Below, in pieces: positions 53,015 through 63,417 of a stretch of DNA of 64,000 bases. Under the pieces are notes generated by a model. It made no database searches and was not told where the DNA came from. It worked only from the letters and a program-made list of their open reading frames with translations. Each line of letters begins with the position of its first letter. Position 1 is the stretch's first letter. The stretch is from Acestrorhynchus altus (taxonomy: Eukaryota > Chordata > Actinopteri > Characiformes > Acestrorhynchidae): contig CM067513.1 of the NCBI GenBank assembly GCA_034509495.1, positions 17,684,547 to 17,748,546 on the forward strand. Direction: 5' to 3'. A program made the translations under genes and the position numbers.

Positions 53015-53412
53015 TCAACTGCCTGCATAACAGTATGCACCAGATGACACGACACGCTGTGCACTATGATCTAACATTGTGTATGTCCCACTTTTGCTGC
53101 CAAAACGGATCTGACCCATTTAAGGCATGGGTGCCACAAGACCTCTGAAGATGTCCCATGTTATTTCCTGATGTTTTGGAAATGTTCTGACTCAGTTGTC
53201 TAGCCATCACACTGTGGTCCCAGTCCAAGTGTCTCAGATTCTTAAGCTTGCCCATTTTATCTGCTTCCAACACATCAAATTCAATAACTAACTGCTCACT
53301 AGCTGACTAAAATGTAGATTCCATACTTTGACAGGTAACCAGATAACCAGATAATCAATAATTGTCCCTTGACTTGTCAGTGGTTTTAATGTTATACCTG
53401 ATTGGTGAATTT
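53015..53412 (-). mobile_element. Internally deleted Tc1-like element (ATAACATTAAAACCAC-ended family)
   Basis: The minus strand encodes MLEADKMGKLKNLRHLDWDH, then SVMARQLSQNISKTSG. This resembles the helix-turn-helix N-terminus of a common fish Tc1 transposase (MGKxKxLSxFDxGxIVMARRLGQSISKTA). The right end reads TTAATGTTATACCTGATTGGTG, the characteristic terminal repeat. The left end near CTAACATTGTGTATGTCCC is the opposite end of the same family. Most of the transposase is deleted. Confidence 0.75.
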
Positions 53413-54004
53413 GGCAGTTGTCCTTCTGCTCCCTCTTGCTCTTTTACAAAGAGATTCTGATGGAAATACATCATGCATTTTTGACCCCTATAATATATTT
53501 TATTGATTGTTACTATAGTCTTTTTTATATCCCTTTTTAAACTATAGTAGGGATGCATCAGTATGGGAACTGAGGGGCTGAATTTGGAGTTCCATAACTA
53601 ATTTTTATTAGCACTGTAGAGAAATGTGACATTTATTTCTGTAGGTTTCAAATGAAGTTTAGCACAGCAGCCCAACAGCACCTAATCAGTCTGTTATTCC
53701 AAAGGTCAAGTGCTGTCAAATGAAAACCATGCATCATTTTTGTCATCATTTCGACATTTGACATCATTTTTAATTCCCCCCATGAATTGAACTGTGTATC
53801 TGCTTTATACACTGTTTAAATAATATTGGATTAGAATTTTGGAATAGACCAAATGCTCCAAATTTATTTAAACAGGTACATGTTTCACACTGAACAGTGA
53901 CAATTTATGATTTCAGTATTAATTATGCAAAATAAACAGGAGACATAATTAACAGTGATATTTGTATTGATTTCCTGTTTCTTTGTGTTTTTTTTCCTTT
54001 TCAG

Positions 54005-54121
54005 CAACACAGAAACCAAAGGAACCAGCAGCCATTATGGTTGCGTTTGGCATCAGCATTGTACACTCTTCTGTTTGAGAGGGAGCCTGTGGCTCACTGG
54101 AGAAGAGTGGACCGGAGGTGA
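54005..54121 (+). CDS. bmf: bmf last coding exon (residues 118-155 and stop)
   Basis: This exon is short (38 codons plus stop). After a strong polypyrimidine tract ending TTTTCAG (to 54004), the phase-0 frame continues as QHRNQRNQQPLWLRLASALY, then TLLFEREPVAHWRRVDRR and TGA at 54119-54121. The QxxNQ start and the hydrophobic helix PLWLRLASALYTLLF (residues 127-141) align in position with the C-terminal QHQQNQNRVWWQILLFLHNL segment of human BMF, so this is the family's membrane-associating tail. The three exons total 468 nt (155 aa plus stop), somewhat shorter than the human protein of about 184 aa. No frameshift or internal stop is present. The acceptor is the best local match and is the only exon found in the correct phase with the right homology. 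Confidence 0.88.
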   Translation, partial: QHRNQRNQQPLWLRLASALYTLLFEREPVAHWRRVDRR

Positions 54122-54824
54122 GATGGCCACCTGGAAAGAACTAAAAACTGCCACCTTATGTCCTGGCTTCATCACGGAGCTGGACGCGTAATGGCACTGT
54201 CTGATTTTTTGACACGGGTTTTCAGGGAGAGGGGGGAAAAAATCGAGACAGAAGACAAATCTCCGCTGGACGGAGGCACTGGTTTTTACAATATCTTTTT
54301 TCCCCTTCCTCCCCTCTCAAGAAGATGCCATGGTGTTCACAAGACTCTTTGACAGGAATATTTTCATAAGAAACTTGTTGAGGTATTTTGTACAGTATGT
54401 GCTGTCAGTTCTTTTTGTTTGCACTTCCATACATGTACATTTTGAACAACCTCCACGAGTCCTGGGAATGCCTTATCCTCTCCAGCCGCTGCTAGAAAGA
54501 GTGCTAAATGTGGACTGAAGAAGAAGGAGGTACAAGGAAGGGCAGTAGGTTGGTCTGGATTTTTTGTTCTTTTTTTCCCTCCCAGGATACCAAACAACTT
54601 GACAGATAGCCTGACTAACTTCCAAAGAGGCAGTTTCTCTGAACAAAGAGTTTTGCACCTCAGTATGTCCAGTTGCTCAGTGTTTTTTTTTTGTTTGTTT
54701 GTTTTTTTCCTTAATGTTGTCATTACTCTATTATGTTTGTTCTTTTTTTCCAATTCATGTCACAAGTATTTATGACTAAGGGAGGTAAATATTGTCTACT
54801 GTGGCTTCATTTGACAGTAACAAA

Positions 54825-55418
54825 TAGGGGTGCACCAATTATTAATACCAAGACCAATTTCTTCATATCCAAATTTTATCCATTTTTTTATTTACTCACA
54901 GATATGTAATAGATGCATTACTTACATGGCTCTTACAGCCTGTAAGAACATACTGAATGAGTCCTAGCACCATTCTAGGAGTCTAGGTGTTTGTTTTTGA
55001 CTAAGTGTGCAGCATAGAAGAGCAGAGAATGCATAATTCACATTTGTTTACAGTCACAAATTGTGCATGTATGAAACGAACAGTCCATAAACAGCCCATA
55101 AACATCTCCTATGAACACAAATTTGGTTTATAACCAACTTGCCGCACAGTTAATAGCCTAACAGGCTCCTCTGCTCATACCCAGACATAGGCTTTAGGCT
55201 GATTTGAATATTAACTGAAGTATAGAATATGTATATTTTAAGTATATTTTGCATATTAGCCAGGTTAGCAGTGGGTGGTTAAGTAAATAAATAAACAAAT
55301 GCAGAACATATTTACTCTTAATGCTTAAGCCATAAAACTGCAAAACAGGTTAATATAATTCAGACAATAAATTGGACAGTACCAATTTTGACCAATTATG
55401 ACCGCTAGTGCACCCCTA
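54825..55418. mobile_element. Non-autonomous hAT-like DNA transposon in the bmf 3' UTR
   Basis: Terminal inverted repeats TAGGGGTGCAC (54825-54835) and GTGCACCCCTA (55408-55418) bound a 594-bp AT-rich body with no coding capacity. The flanks GTAACAAA (54817-54824) and GTATCAAG (55419-55426) match at 6 of 8 bases, as expected for a decayed 8-bp target-site duplication typical of hAT elements. Confidence 0.65.
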
Positions 55419-57609
55419 GTATCAAGTCCACATATCCAATGAAAGTGTTCCTGTGTCAGCCAAACAGAATGATCTACATTAGTGTTTGGCATTCTCAGGT
55501 CTCACCAATAAGCCTGTCTGCATCAGCAATCTTTCCCAAGAGGCGCTCCAATCACTAAACGGTTTAGATGTCTAAATGGTTAACAGGTCAGTCGCATGCA
55601 GTGCCTACCTTATACCTGATCTTACCTTGAATTTTTCGGTGTGTAATGAGCAGCACAACGTGCATAGCATCATCTGAAGGGTATTGTGGAACCATGAAAT
55701 GCTTCGAAAATCTTATAGACCTCCTTAACTATTTTATGAAGGTTTTAAAAGTTCATTAAATGCCTGTTTTATATCCATTGTGATCAAAAGAACAACTTTG
55801 GCATTGGACTGCAGGTTAAGTCCTGTAACACCATGAAATCCTCATTACTTCTCGGCATCACAGGTTGGCCTTTTATGCATTGTTGGTTCTTCTACTGAAA
55901 GCATGACTTTTTTTTTTGTACCACTCGAACTGTGGTTCTCTTCATTGGCTGTTGAAAATAATTCTAGCCACTTGTTCTCTCAGCCCTGGAGCAATACTGT
56001 GTCTGTGAAGTGACTGCATTTCTTCTCTCAGGATACTCGGGTGATTTTGAGTTCTGTAATTTCAAGTTGTATTTGTGCTTTTATCTTTTTATACCTTTCA
56101 GGTGACCTGTTTCAGTAGTGTACGTTTTTGTATGACCACTACTTTTGCCTTTTTTTATATAAGAGAAGGAAGGTCTTCTGTAAATTGTTCGTAAAACTGT
56201 AACTTGGTGAAATAATGTCATGTTTGAAGACACTGTTGGATTCTTAATGCTGTTTTCTTGTACTTTTTTAGAAATTGCATTTCTTTTGTCCATTTTGAAG
56301 GAGCTGTGTATATTTTGTGAGACTTGGTTTAACAGTTTCAACCTTATAGGCCTTTTCTTGTATTGCATAGATACTTCTAGATCAGAAAATTCAGTATATA
56401 GTTGTGGATATGAAGGAACTGTGATTTCAGAAAGTATACCAAATGCATTCTATAGGATTAATATGATTAAACCATTAGCACAAATGCCACAATTTAGTAT
56501 ATGAGAGACTACTTTTTAAAATTGGGGATAAAAAAGACCTTTGATTGGATAGCGTTAATATCCAACCAGATGTTGCCTTAATGATTTGCTTAACCTACTG
56601 GCTTGATAAAAGACTTTGATTGTGGCCTTAAATCTACACAGGTACAAAAGTATGGTACAAAAAACATCAGTTCTCTTGCCAGCTATGAGTCTATGGGGCA
56701 CACGCTACTTTTTCAAGCATGTTGAATGTCTTATGAAGTGCTGAAAGTTTGTTTCCTGCAGATCGTGAACGCTGAGCCAGTGCCTGTAGCCCTCATAGCT
56801 TATAGTGTATACATTACTCGGACCACCCAGTCTCCCCTCATATATACACTCCTTAAATTGATTTGATTTTTAAAATTGAATTGAACTTTGTAATTTATTT
56901 TTTTTTTCTTATTATTTATTTTTTGTATATTTGTCCTTTGCTACTGTATAGATTAATGTGTGCAATTTCTTTTCTTTGTGTTTTCTTGCTATTTTTGTTT
57001 TGGTCTTGGATATGTATATATTGCTTTTACTTTTGTTTTTGTTTTTATTTTTTTTACACCCCCCCCACCCACTTTCTTGGCTTAAAGAGATGAGAGGTTA
57101 GTCACTCCCAGCTGTTTTTTAATAGTGAAAATCTCCTGAATGCTTAGCTTTAGGTGTATTATTTTTGGGCCTCCAAAAGTAAACCATGGAAAGGTTTTTG
57201 GTTGTATTGTTAGCTGATGGAGGGCTAATGGGATGCACTTGTATGTTAATTATGGGCCCCTCTAATATTATATATGGAGACCATTGACCTAAAGATTCTG
57301 GTCTTCCACAGTACAATAAATCAACAAAAACCAGTTTGCGAAAAACTTGGTCATCAAATATTGGCCAAATATCAACATCTTTTAAGTACTGATATGCTTT
57401 CAAAAGCTTGCATTCATAGTCTAATCTAAATGAGCTTACGTTATGAGGTATGATATGTTTTCCTCTTAAGACACCTAAAATCCACCAAGTTTCACAGTGT
57501 AGATGGTCGGCTTCTGGATCAGTCACAAATGAGGATGAATGCATTCTGGATAAAGTGTCCTGCTCTAAGATGCTTTCAGTATACCAGCGTTTGTTGAGAT
57601 TTTATCTTT

Positions 57610-58209
57610 ACACTCTTGAAAATAAAGATGCTAGGTGTTCTTTGGTGTGATGCCATACAAGAACTATTATGATTCCCTATGACAGCATAAAACTGCACAA
57701 TATATGATTTTTGTCAGTTGTATCCAAAACTGCATTTGAAATGCAATGCCAACTGGATTTGTACAGATGCGTTGAAGTCTGGACATTCATATCATTCAAG
57801 GTGTCCTTTACGTTACTCAGAGTGCGACAAACAAATCATATATTGAGTGACTAAATTGTGGGCATCCAAGAACAGTGCCAAAGACTACTTTGGTAACTGA
57901 CACCTATGTTACCACAAAGTAACCCAAGCAAATAGGTTTCTGACATCCTGACATGCAAATCTGATCTGAACACTTGCAAACAGTGCAGACAATCATCTCA
58001 ACAGATCTGATTTGAAAAACAGTTAGAAAAACCCTGCAAAAATCTGGTCCTGGGGAACCACCTTTTGCCCACCTCTGACCTAACAAAATTTTCAATAGAT
58101 AGTTCTTTCAAACATTATTTTTTTAAATATCACAGTTGAATGGTTCTTTAAAGGATCAAAAGTGGCATCACAAAGAACCCTCTAGTACTGTTTTTGTTTT
58201 TAAGAGTGT
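57610..58209. mobile_element. Non-autonomous DNA transposon with ACACTCTT ends
   Basis: The left end ACACTCTTGAAAATAAAG, followed by GGTGTTCTTTGGTGTGATGCC, is mirrored by the right end GGCATCACAAAGAACC, then TTTTTAAGAGTGT. The body is about 600 bp and non-coding. Ends of this type (an ACTCTTAAAAATAAAGG start followed by a GGTTCTTTG motif) recur in teleost genomes. A palindromic-MITE fragment (CTGGTCCTGGGGAACC) lies at about 58043-58075 inside it. Confidence 0.5.
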
Positions 58210-59374
58210 GTTTGCCTGGTCAGTAGGGTGAAATCTGTGTAGGACAGTGTTTTCTTAGGGAGCTCTACCTTACACTATAGAAGTGACCCCTGAGGCCTAG
58301 ACTTTGCTTAAACCCCATCATTACTTTTGGATAGAACCATTTAATCATCCCAGAATACTTAATGGTTTATGATCAGACTCAAAAACAAATTTCATGACAA
58401 AAATTAATCGCTGATAGAAAGCAACTATGGCTAAAAGTGAATGAAAGCTAAATTAAAAGCTAAGATAAAAGCAAGCATGACCTCATTTTTATAATGCTGG
58501 CTGTTCTTAGCATCTTTCCTTCATATTGGTAGTAATATGAAGTATTCTTTTAAATGGTTATTATTGCCCAATACTTGATGCGGGTTTGGGGTGGGGAAGA
58601 TGTATCAAGACACTGGGCCACGTTAAAGGGTTGGAACTTTCTTTACTTTGTACTTCGTCCATTGTTTTCTCCTAATTTACATGCACTGGAAAGTACTTTT
58701 GTGTCTGTTTAATCTCATGGGTCCTTTGATATTCCAGTGTTAAGAGTAAGTGGCAATTCCTGGCATGGTTATTCTGATGTTCTTCAGTTGCCAGGCACAA
58801 GTGCCCAAGTGTGTGTTTTACTCAAAGGATTGCGAGCACACCATAGTGCCCAGTATTAGTCTGAGGGGAAGGGTTTGTACAGAGGACGTGCTGGGGGCTG
58901 TGGTCCGCACACCACTTTCAATGTTCAAGAAAAAGAGCAGGTTCAGGTGAAACCTGATAGTAGGGTCTGTCTGTGATGGAAACCAACAGTGTCTTGAAAA
59001 GTAGTTGAGTCCAACATTAGTTTCAGTTTCCAAAAGTAGGTGATACAGACTGTTTGGTTATTAACTGTCAGAGCTTGCTCATGTATTTTTTCTCAGATTA
59101 AAAAAAATACAATTTCTGTTTTTATCTTTTTTAACCTATGAATGCATTCAAATCTGTTTTTGGCATTAGATTTATGACAATTCAAATGAGATCAAAGGGC
59201 TTTCTTAATATAAAAACATTCCCTGTCCATCCAGTATGTTTGTTTAGATAAATCCAACTGAGTCATGAGATGTTTTTATCGATTAGCATTTGTAATGAAA
59301 TCCTAAAAAGCCTTTATTTCATTCAGATTCAACAAAAGTCTTGGGGCTCACACATTCTCTGTATACCAAGAAAT

Positions 59375-59396
59375 GAGACCCAGCAAAAATGTAGCA
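59375..59396 (+). promoter_or_regulatory. Candidate miR-221/222 target site in the bmf 3' UTR
   Basis: Positions 59389-59396 read ATGTAGCA, an 8-mer match to the miR-221/222 seed. Just upstream, GAGACCCAGCA (59375-59385) can pair with the 3' part of miR-221, apart from one G in place of A. The extended complementarity makes a chance match less likely. Repression of BMF by miR-221 is established in mammals; its operation here is inferred. Confidence 0.5.
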
Positions 59397-59596
59397 TTTT
59401 TGTAAACATTGACTGTGTGTCTTCGAGACTGTACTGTGCACTCCTTTGTTCATTTCTCTTTTTATGTTGATAAAATGTGGAAGTTTTAGACAACTTGTTA
59501 TATAGTGCAATATGCTGTATATAAGAGCTTTGCTCTACAAAACTGATTTCTGATTATTATTTTTTTTTTGATTTTTCATTGGTACATTTTTTTTTC

Positions 59597-59613
59597 ATTA
59601 AAATTGTATTAAA
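59597..59613 (+). terminator. Probable bmf polyadenylation signals (two ATTAAA)
   Basis: ATTAAA occurs at 59597-59602 and again at 59608-59613, after a T-rich stretch and before TGTTTTGAG and TTTGTTCATTTTT, a GU/U-rich downstream element. Spacing and orientation suit cleavage about 15-25 nt downstream. Confidence 0.45.
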
Positions 59614-60431
59614 GCCTGAATGTTTTGAGATTTGTTCATTTTTAATAACACCCTGTGAAATGTCTGAGTCTAGTAACTGAAGGGCATGTTTTGGAGTTGT
59701 GCTGAGGCAGAACATATTGTTCTTTCTCACTCTCACTCTCCCTCTCTCATACTGGAGTCGCAAAACTAGCCAGCCGTTTGGCTGAGGCACTGCCAGCTGC
59801 TTCTATCTCCCACTGCAGGGTCATTAATTCAGTGGGCTATGCTATGCCTCTTGCCCACACTAATGACCGCCTGTCTGTTCACAAACACATGCACACAGAG
59901 CTGTAAATGTCTGAGAGTCATGCCCATTTATAGAGCAAGCAGGAAGATTCCATCTCAAACCAAATGAATGTACTTTATGCAAGAGTCACTGTTGCTCTGT
60001 TGATACTTTGAATGGCATAAAATGCTAATCCTCTGTAACTTCACATTCAAACATTTAACGTATGACCCTTAAAGATATGAATGAAAGAATGCTATTGTAA
60101 TGACTGATGCTGGTCCATTTTGAAAGGAGTTACTCATTTTATGTAGTAGTTGTTTTATGTATTCTTAATTTAGGATAAAATTATGAACCTCGTCAACTAG
60201 AGGTATGACTAATTACAAAGAAGTAGTCACACCTCTATTCAGAGAAGCCTTTTTGCTCAGGGCCTTCTTGAAGTCAGATGATATTTTATAAATTTGTTTA
60301 TTTAAAAAAATCTAAAAATCCATATACCAATCAGCCATCAGTAGTGACACAGACATGTGAAGTGAATGACATTGATTATCTTCATCTACACTGGCACATC
60401 TAGGGGCAGATATAAGTGAGCAGTCAGTTCA

Positions 60432-60710
60432 TCCATCCATCCATCCATTTTCTGAACCGCTTATTCCTGAATAGGGTCACAGGTGAGCCGGTGCCCAGCC
60501 AGCGCAAGGGCGGGAAACAACCCTAGATAGGGCACTAGTCCATCGTAGGGCCACTTTGGAGTCACCAATTCACCTACCATGCATGTCTTTGGGGGAAACT
60601 GGAGGAAACCTGCAAACTCCGCATAGAAACTTCCCAGGTCACCCCACCCAGGGATCGAACCCAGGTTCATTCTTGCTGTGAGGCAACAGCACTATCCACT
60701 GTGCCACCCA
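60432..60710 (-). mobile_element. CATC-tailed SINE-like retroposon with 11-bp target-site duplication
   Basis: It is flanked by CAGTCAGTTCA at 60421-60431 and again at 60711-60721. On the minus strand it starts with GGTGGCACAGTGGATAG and carries GGTTCGATCCC (60651-60661 on +), a good RNA polymerase III box B. It ends in a short GGAT repeat (CATCCATCC on +). The family is widespread in teleosts; its exact class name is not certain here. Confidence 0.75.
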
Positions 60711-60962
60711 CAGTCAGTTCACTTTGTCTTAAATGTGGGATTAAAGCAGGAAGCAAGCAGAAGAATTACTTTGACAAGGCCCAAATTTTGTTCACTAGAC
60801 AATTGGATCAGAGCATCTCTAAAATATCCGACAGGTCTTGTGGGGGTGTGCAGTAGTCAATACTTAGCAAAAGTGGGTTAATATAAGAACAACCAGCGAA
60901 GAGGGACATAGGTCCCTGAGGCTCAATGATCAATGGAGTCCGTACCTCACAACCTACAGGAG

Positions 60963-61133
60963 TGCAAAACTGCAGTCCTGGAGGGACAGTGTCCAGCAAA
61001 GTTTTGTGGTTAGCCTACTCAAACACCTGATTCATTTAGTCAGTTAATTACCAGACAAAGTGGGTGTGCTTGAGTAGCGCAACTACTAAACTTTGCTGGA
61101 CACCAAGAGTTGTGCACGCCTGACTTACATGAC
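60963..61133. mobile_element. Palindromic MITE inserted in the Tc1 relic
   Basis: GTGTCCAGCAAAGTTT (60989-61004) is the exact reverse complement of AAACTTTGCTGGACAC (61088-61103). The start AAAACTGCAGTCCTGGAGGG is typical of a palindromic MITE family common in fishes. It splits sequence that otherwise reads as Tc1 transposase DNA. Confidence 0.6.
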
Positions 61134-61845
61134 CTGCAACTAAGTTCTTGGTACCACATTCAACAAGACACTTTCAGAGGTCTTGTGGAGTCCATGCTTC
61201 AAATGCCCAGATCTGCTGTTGTGATACAAGGGGTACCAAGTCAATATGGGGCAAGTGAATGAATATAAAGCAATGGGGAAATTCCTAATGGCTTAATGAT
61301 TTTGTGGAGTTGAAAAATACTTTTTATTCAATACAGTTTAAATTCTGAAAGCTCTCACATTGGTTAGGGTTTCAGGGACCTGGACTGAAGGTCTAAAGTT
61401 AACCACCAATTTAATTATGACAGTCACATTTGTACTTTGACAGCCCAGAAAGAGTCCAGTTATGGCTTTTTCCAGTCAATTCACCTCATCATGGAAACTT
61501 GTAATTGACTCAGTATTGGAAACAAGAAAAACCCAGTCACTGTATATTTTACTGAAAAATCCTGAAGATACAGGCAACAACCATTTTTATACTGGAGAAG
61601 GTGGTTTACAACTATCTTGCCAATATGGTTCCTCATACTTATACTTTGAAGTTTGCTGCTGTATATAAACTAATAAACAAACAAACAAACAATAGGTATG
61701 CCAGGTGCAACACATGCATATCCTGCCTATGGCACGAGTCTGTCCTTTAAAGGTATTGTATGTTGTTTATGTCATCAAAGTGTGAAATTTGAGGAGTCAC
61801 GCTTAGGATACCAATTTGCTAACATAAGGGATACATATCCTGCCT

Positions 61846-62255
61846 TTGTTTGGCTAACTGTCTCAGCTGTCCAGGGAAGGCTTTCTACTGGATTCTGGAA
61901 CACTGTTGTAAGGATTTGATTACAATCAGCAGCAAGAGCATCAGTGAGGTTAGAATATTGAAGGCTCACCACCTCATCCCCAACTCCCTTACTCATCCTC
62001 AAAGTACTGGAACGAGCACAATCATACCAGAGAGCACAGTTTCACTGCTCCATGACTCAATGCTGGGGGTTTTACACCTGGCATTAGACATGGTGTCAAT
62101 AGGTTCATGTTTATTTACTCCAGGAAGTCCTAAACTATTGGCCTATGCTTTTCTACAAGGACTAGACACGGTGTGTGTGCATTTGCATATCTGTGTCAGC
62201 AATGGAATGGAACCAAATGTATGAAATGTAGTCAAATGCACTCATCTATTAAAAG
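61846..62255 (+). mobile_element. Non-autonomous DNA transposon (TATTGGGACACC family), 5'-truncated copy
   Basis: It contains ACTGTCTCAGCTGTCCAGGGAAGGCTTTCTACTGG, GAACACTGTTGTAAGGATTTGATTAC, CCAGAGAGCACAG, ATAGGTTCATGTTTATTTACTCCAGG and CAAGGACTAGACACGGTGTGTG in the family order. The terminal TATTGGGACACC segment is absent at the left end. The 124-aa frame here (61850-62224) is not conserved and is not a gene. Confidence 0.65.
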
Positions 62256-62414
62256 ATAGCATAGCCAGTCTTTCTCTTACATCTGTACTGTGACATGTGA
62301 ATCCAGAAGGGACTTTAACCTGTTAGGTGCTTTTGCTGCACTGTCTTACCTGACGCACCTGTTCCATCACTTCCAACCTGAGAACTCCCAAGCCTGAAGC
62401 ACCAGACAAACACA

Positions 62415-62710
62415 TACACATTTACATTTACATTTAAGTTTACATTTACATTTACATTTAAGGCATTTGGCAGATGCTCTTATCCACCGTGACTTACAAA
62501 AGTGTTTTGTTGTTCACTCAGAAGATATCCTGAAACAGTTAGTAGAGGCTAGAATCCAGAGATTCCTCAAGTTTAAGCTTAAATGCTGCCAAAAGCAAAA
62601 GTCAGATTGGAGACCTTGGCACTCACAAGCTTCAGTATAAATATAAACCTTTAATGAGTTAAACGCTCTTGAAAGAGATGGGTCTTCAGTCTATGTTTGA
62701 AGACAGCGAT
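62415..62710 (-). mobile_element. Antisense L2-clade LINE 3' tail fragment
   Basis: TTTACATTTACATTT repeats are followed by GGCATTTGGCAGATGCTCTTATCC and GACTTACAAAAGTGTTTTG. The block GAAAGAGATGGGTCTTCAGTC plus TGTTTGAAGACAG marks the start of the coding end. It is truncated just after this point. Confidence 0.75.
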
Positions 62711-63321
62711 ATGTCAAGTGTTGTGCTTTCAGCTTGAGGAATATATCACAGAGCATTTCCCTTCAACTCAAGCACTAAAAAATACAGAACCTTTAGGCAC
62801 AGTGAAGGTTGTTTTTCAGCTTCTTTGCTGTTAATAAGAGCAGTAATCAGTTACAAGAGTTCTTTCTGAATGCCCCCCTCCCCACGCCACCTTCCTATTT
62901 CTTTCACGAACAGTATTAGACTTGAATTGGATAGATTTTATAATTGGCATTTAGTATTACAGTCAGAGGTGTAATCAGAAAAGCATTCACGCAGGATTCA
63001 AGCAGGATTCAAGCAGGATTCATGTACTTGCAACCAATGTGACCACAATGTCTAAATGTCTGCTCACGGTAGGCCTAACTTTTGCCCAGTGAGGATGACA
63101 TTATGGCATACAAATTAGACAATGGATTTGGGGAAAAACAACATGGCAAACTTAAAACCTAAACCATCAAGCATTAAGCCGAAAGTAGGGGTATCATATT
63201 TTGGTTTTCAATAAAAAAGAGGACATTGGGACACAGATTTTATGGCAACAGTAGAAACAAACACTGACATTAAATCAATGCAAAATCTCTGATGTTTTAA
63301 GAATTTTAGAATAATTTTAAA

Positions 63322-63417
63322 CATCCCAAAAAAGTACATATGGTCACCCAAGATAAAGTATAACTAGGAAGTAGTTATATTTCATCTTGGGTGACCATAT
63401 GTCCTCTTTTTGGGATG
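63322..63417. repeat. Near-perfect 45-bp hairpin with a 5-nt loop
   Basis: Arm 63322-63366 (CATCCCAAAAAAGTACATAT to ATAACTA) pairs with arm 63372-63417 (TAGTTATATTTCATCTTGGG to GGGATG), with only a few mismatches and one indel, around loop GGAAG. The GGGTGACCATATGTCC motif resembles a MITE family end common in fish. Confidence 0.75.

Larger units (their letters stand above)
54122..59625 (+). other. bmf: Probable long 3' UTR of bmf
   Basis: No other gene is recognisable downstream of the stop. The sequence is mostly non-microsatellite with many T-rich runs. Two ATTAAA polyadenylation signals lie at 59597-59602 and 59608-59613, followed by a T/GT-rich segment, so the transcript plausibly ends near 59.62 kb. 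A miR-221/222 seed site at 59389-59396 supports this length, because mammalian BMF is a known miR-221 target. The UTR is interrupted by DNA transposons at 54825-55418 and 57610-58209. The AATAAA at 57621-57626 lies inside the second element and could give a shorter isoform. The UTR call is inference and depends on transcript evidence. Confidence 0.55.
60325..61268 (+). mobile_element. Tc1-family transposon relic interrupted by two later insertions
   Basis: The left end ATACCAATCAGCCATCAGTAG is followed by AACATTGATTATCTTC-like sub-terminal sequence. After an inserted retroposon, transposase-like DNA resumes at 60722 (TTTGACAAGGCCCAAATT, GATCAGAGCATCTCTAAAA, TCTTGTGGGGGTGTGCAGTA), corresponding to the DNA-binding domain. 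The right part (ACTTTCAGAGGTCTTGTGGAGTCCATGC, 61169-61196) matches the transposase C-terminus (HTFRGLVESMP). The central catalytic region is missing. The element is inactive. Confidence 0.8.

Noticed and set aside
54364..54753. 129-codon minus strand frame after the bmf stop
   Set aside because: It is Lys/Asn-rich from T-rich UTR sequence, lies antisense in the 3' UTR, and has no domain.
57621..57626. AATAAA as the main bmf polyadenylation signal
   Set aside because: It belongs to the end of a dispersed DNA transposon. The miR-221/222 site and ATTAAA pair downstream favour a longer UTR; it is kept only as a possible alternative.
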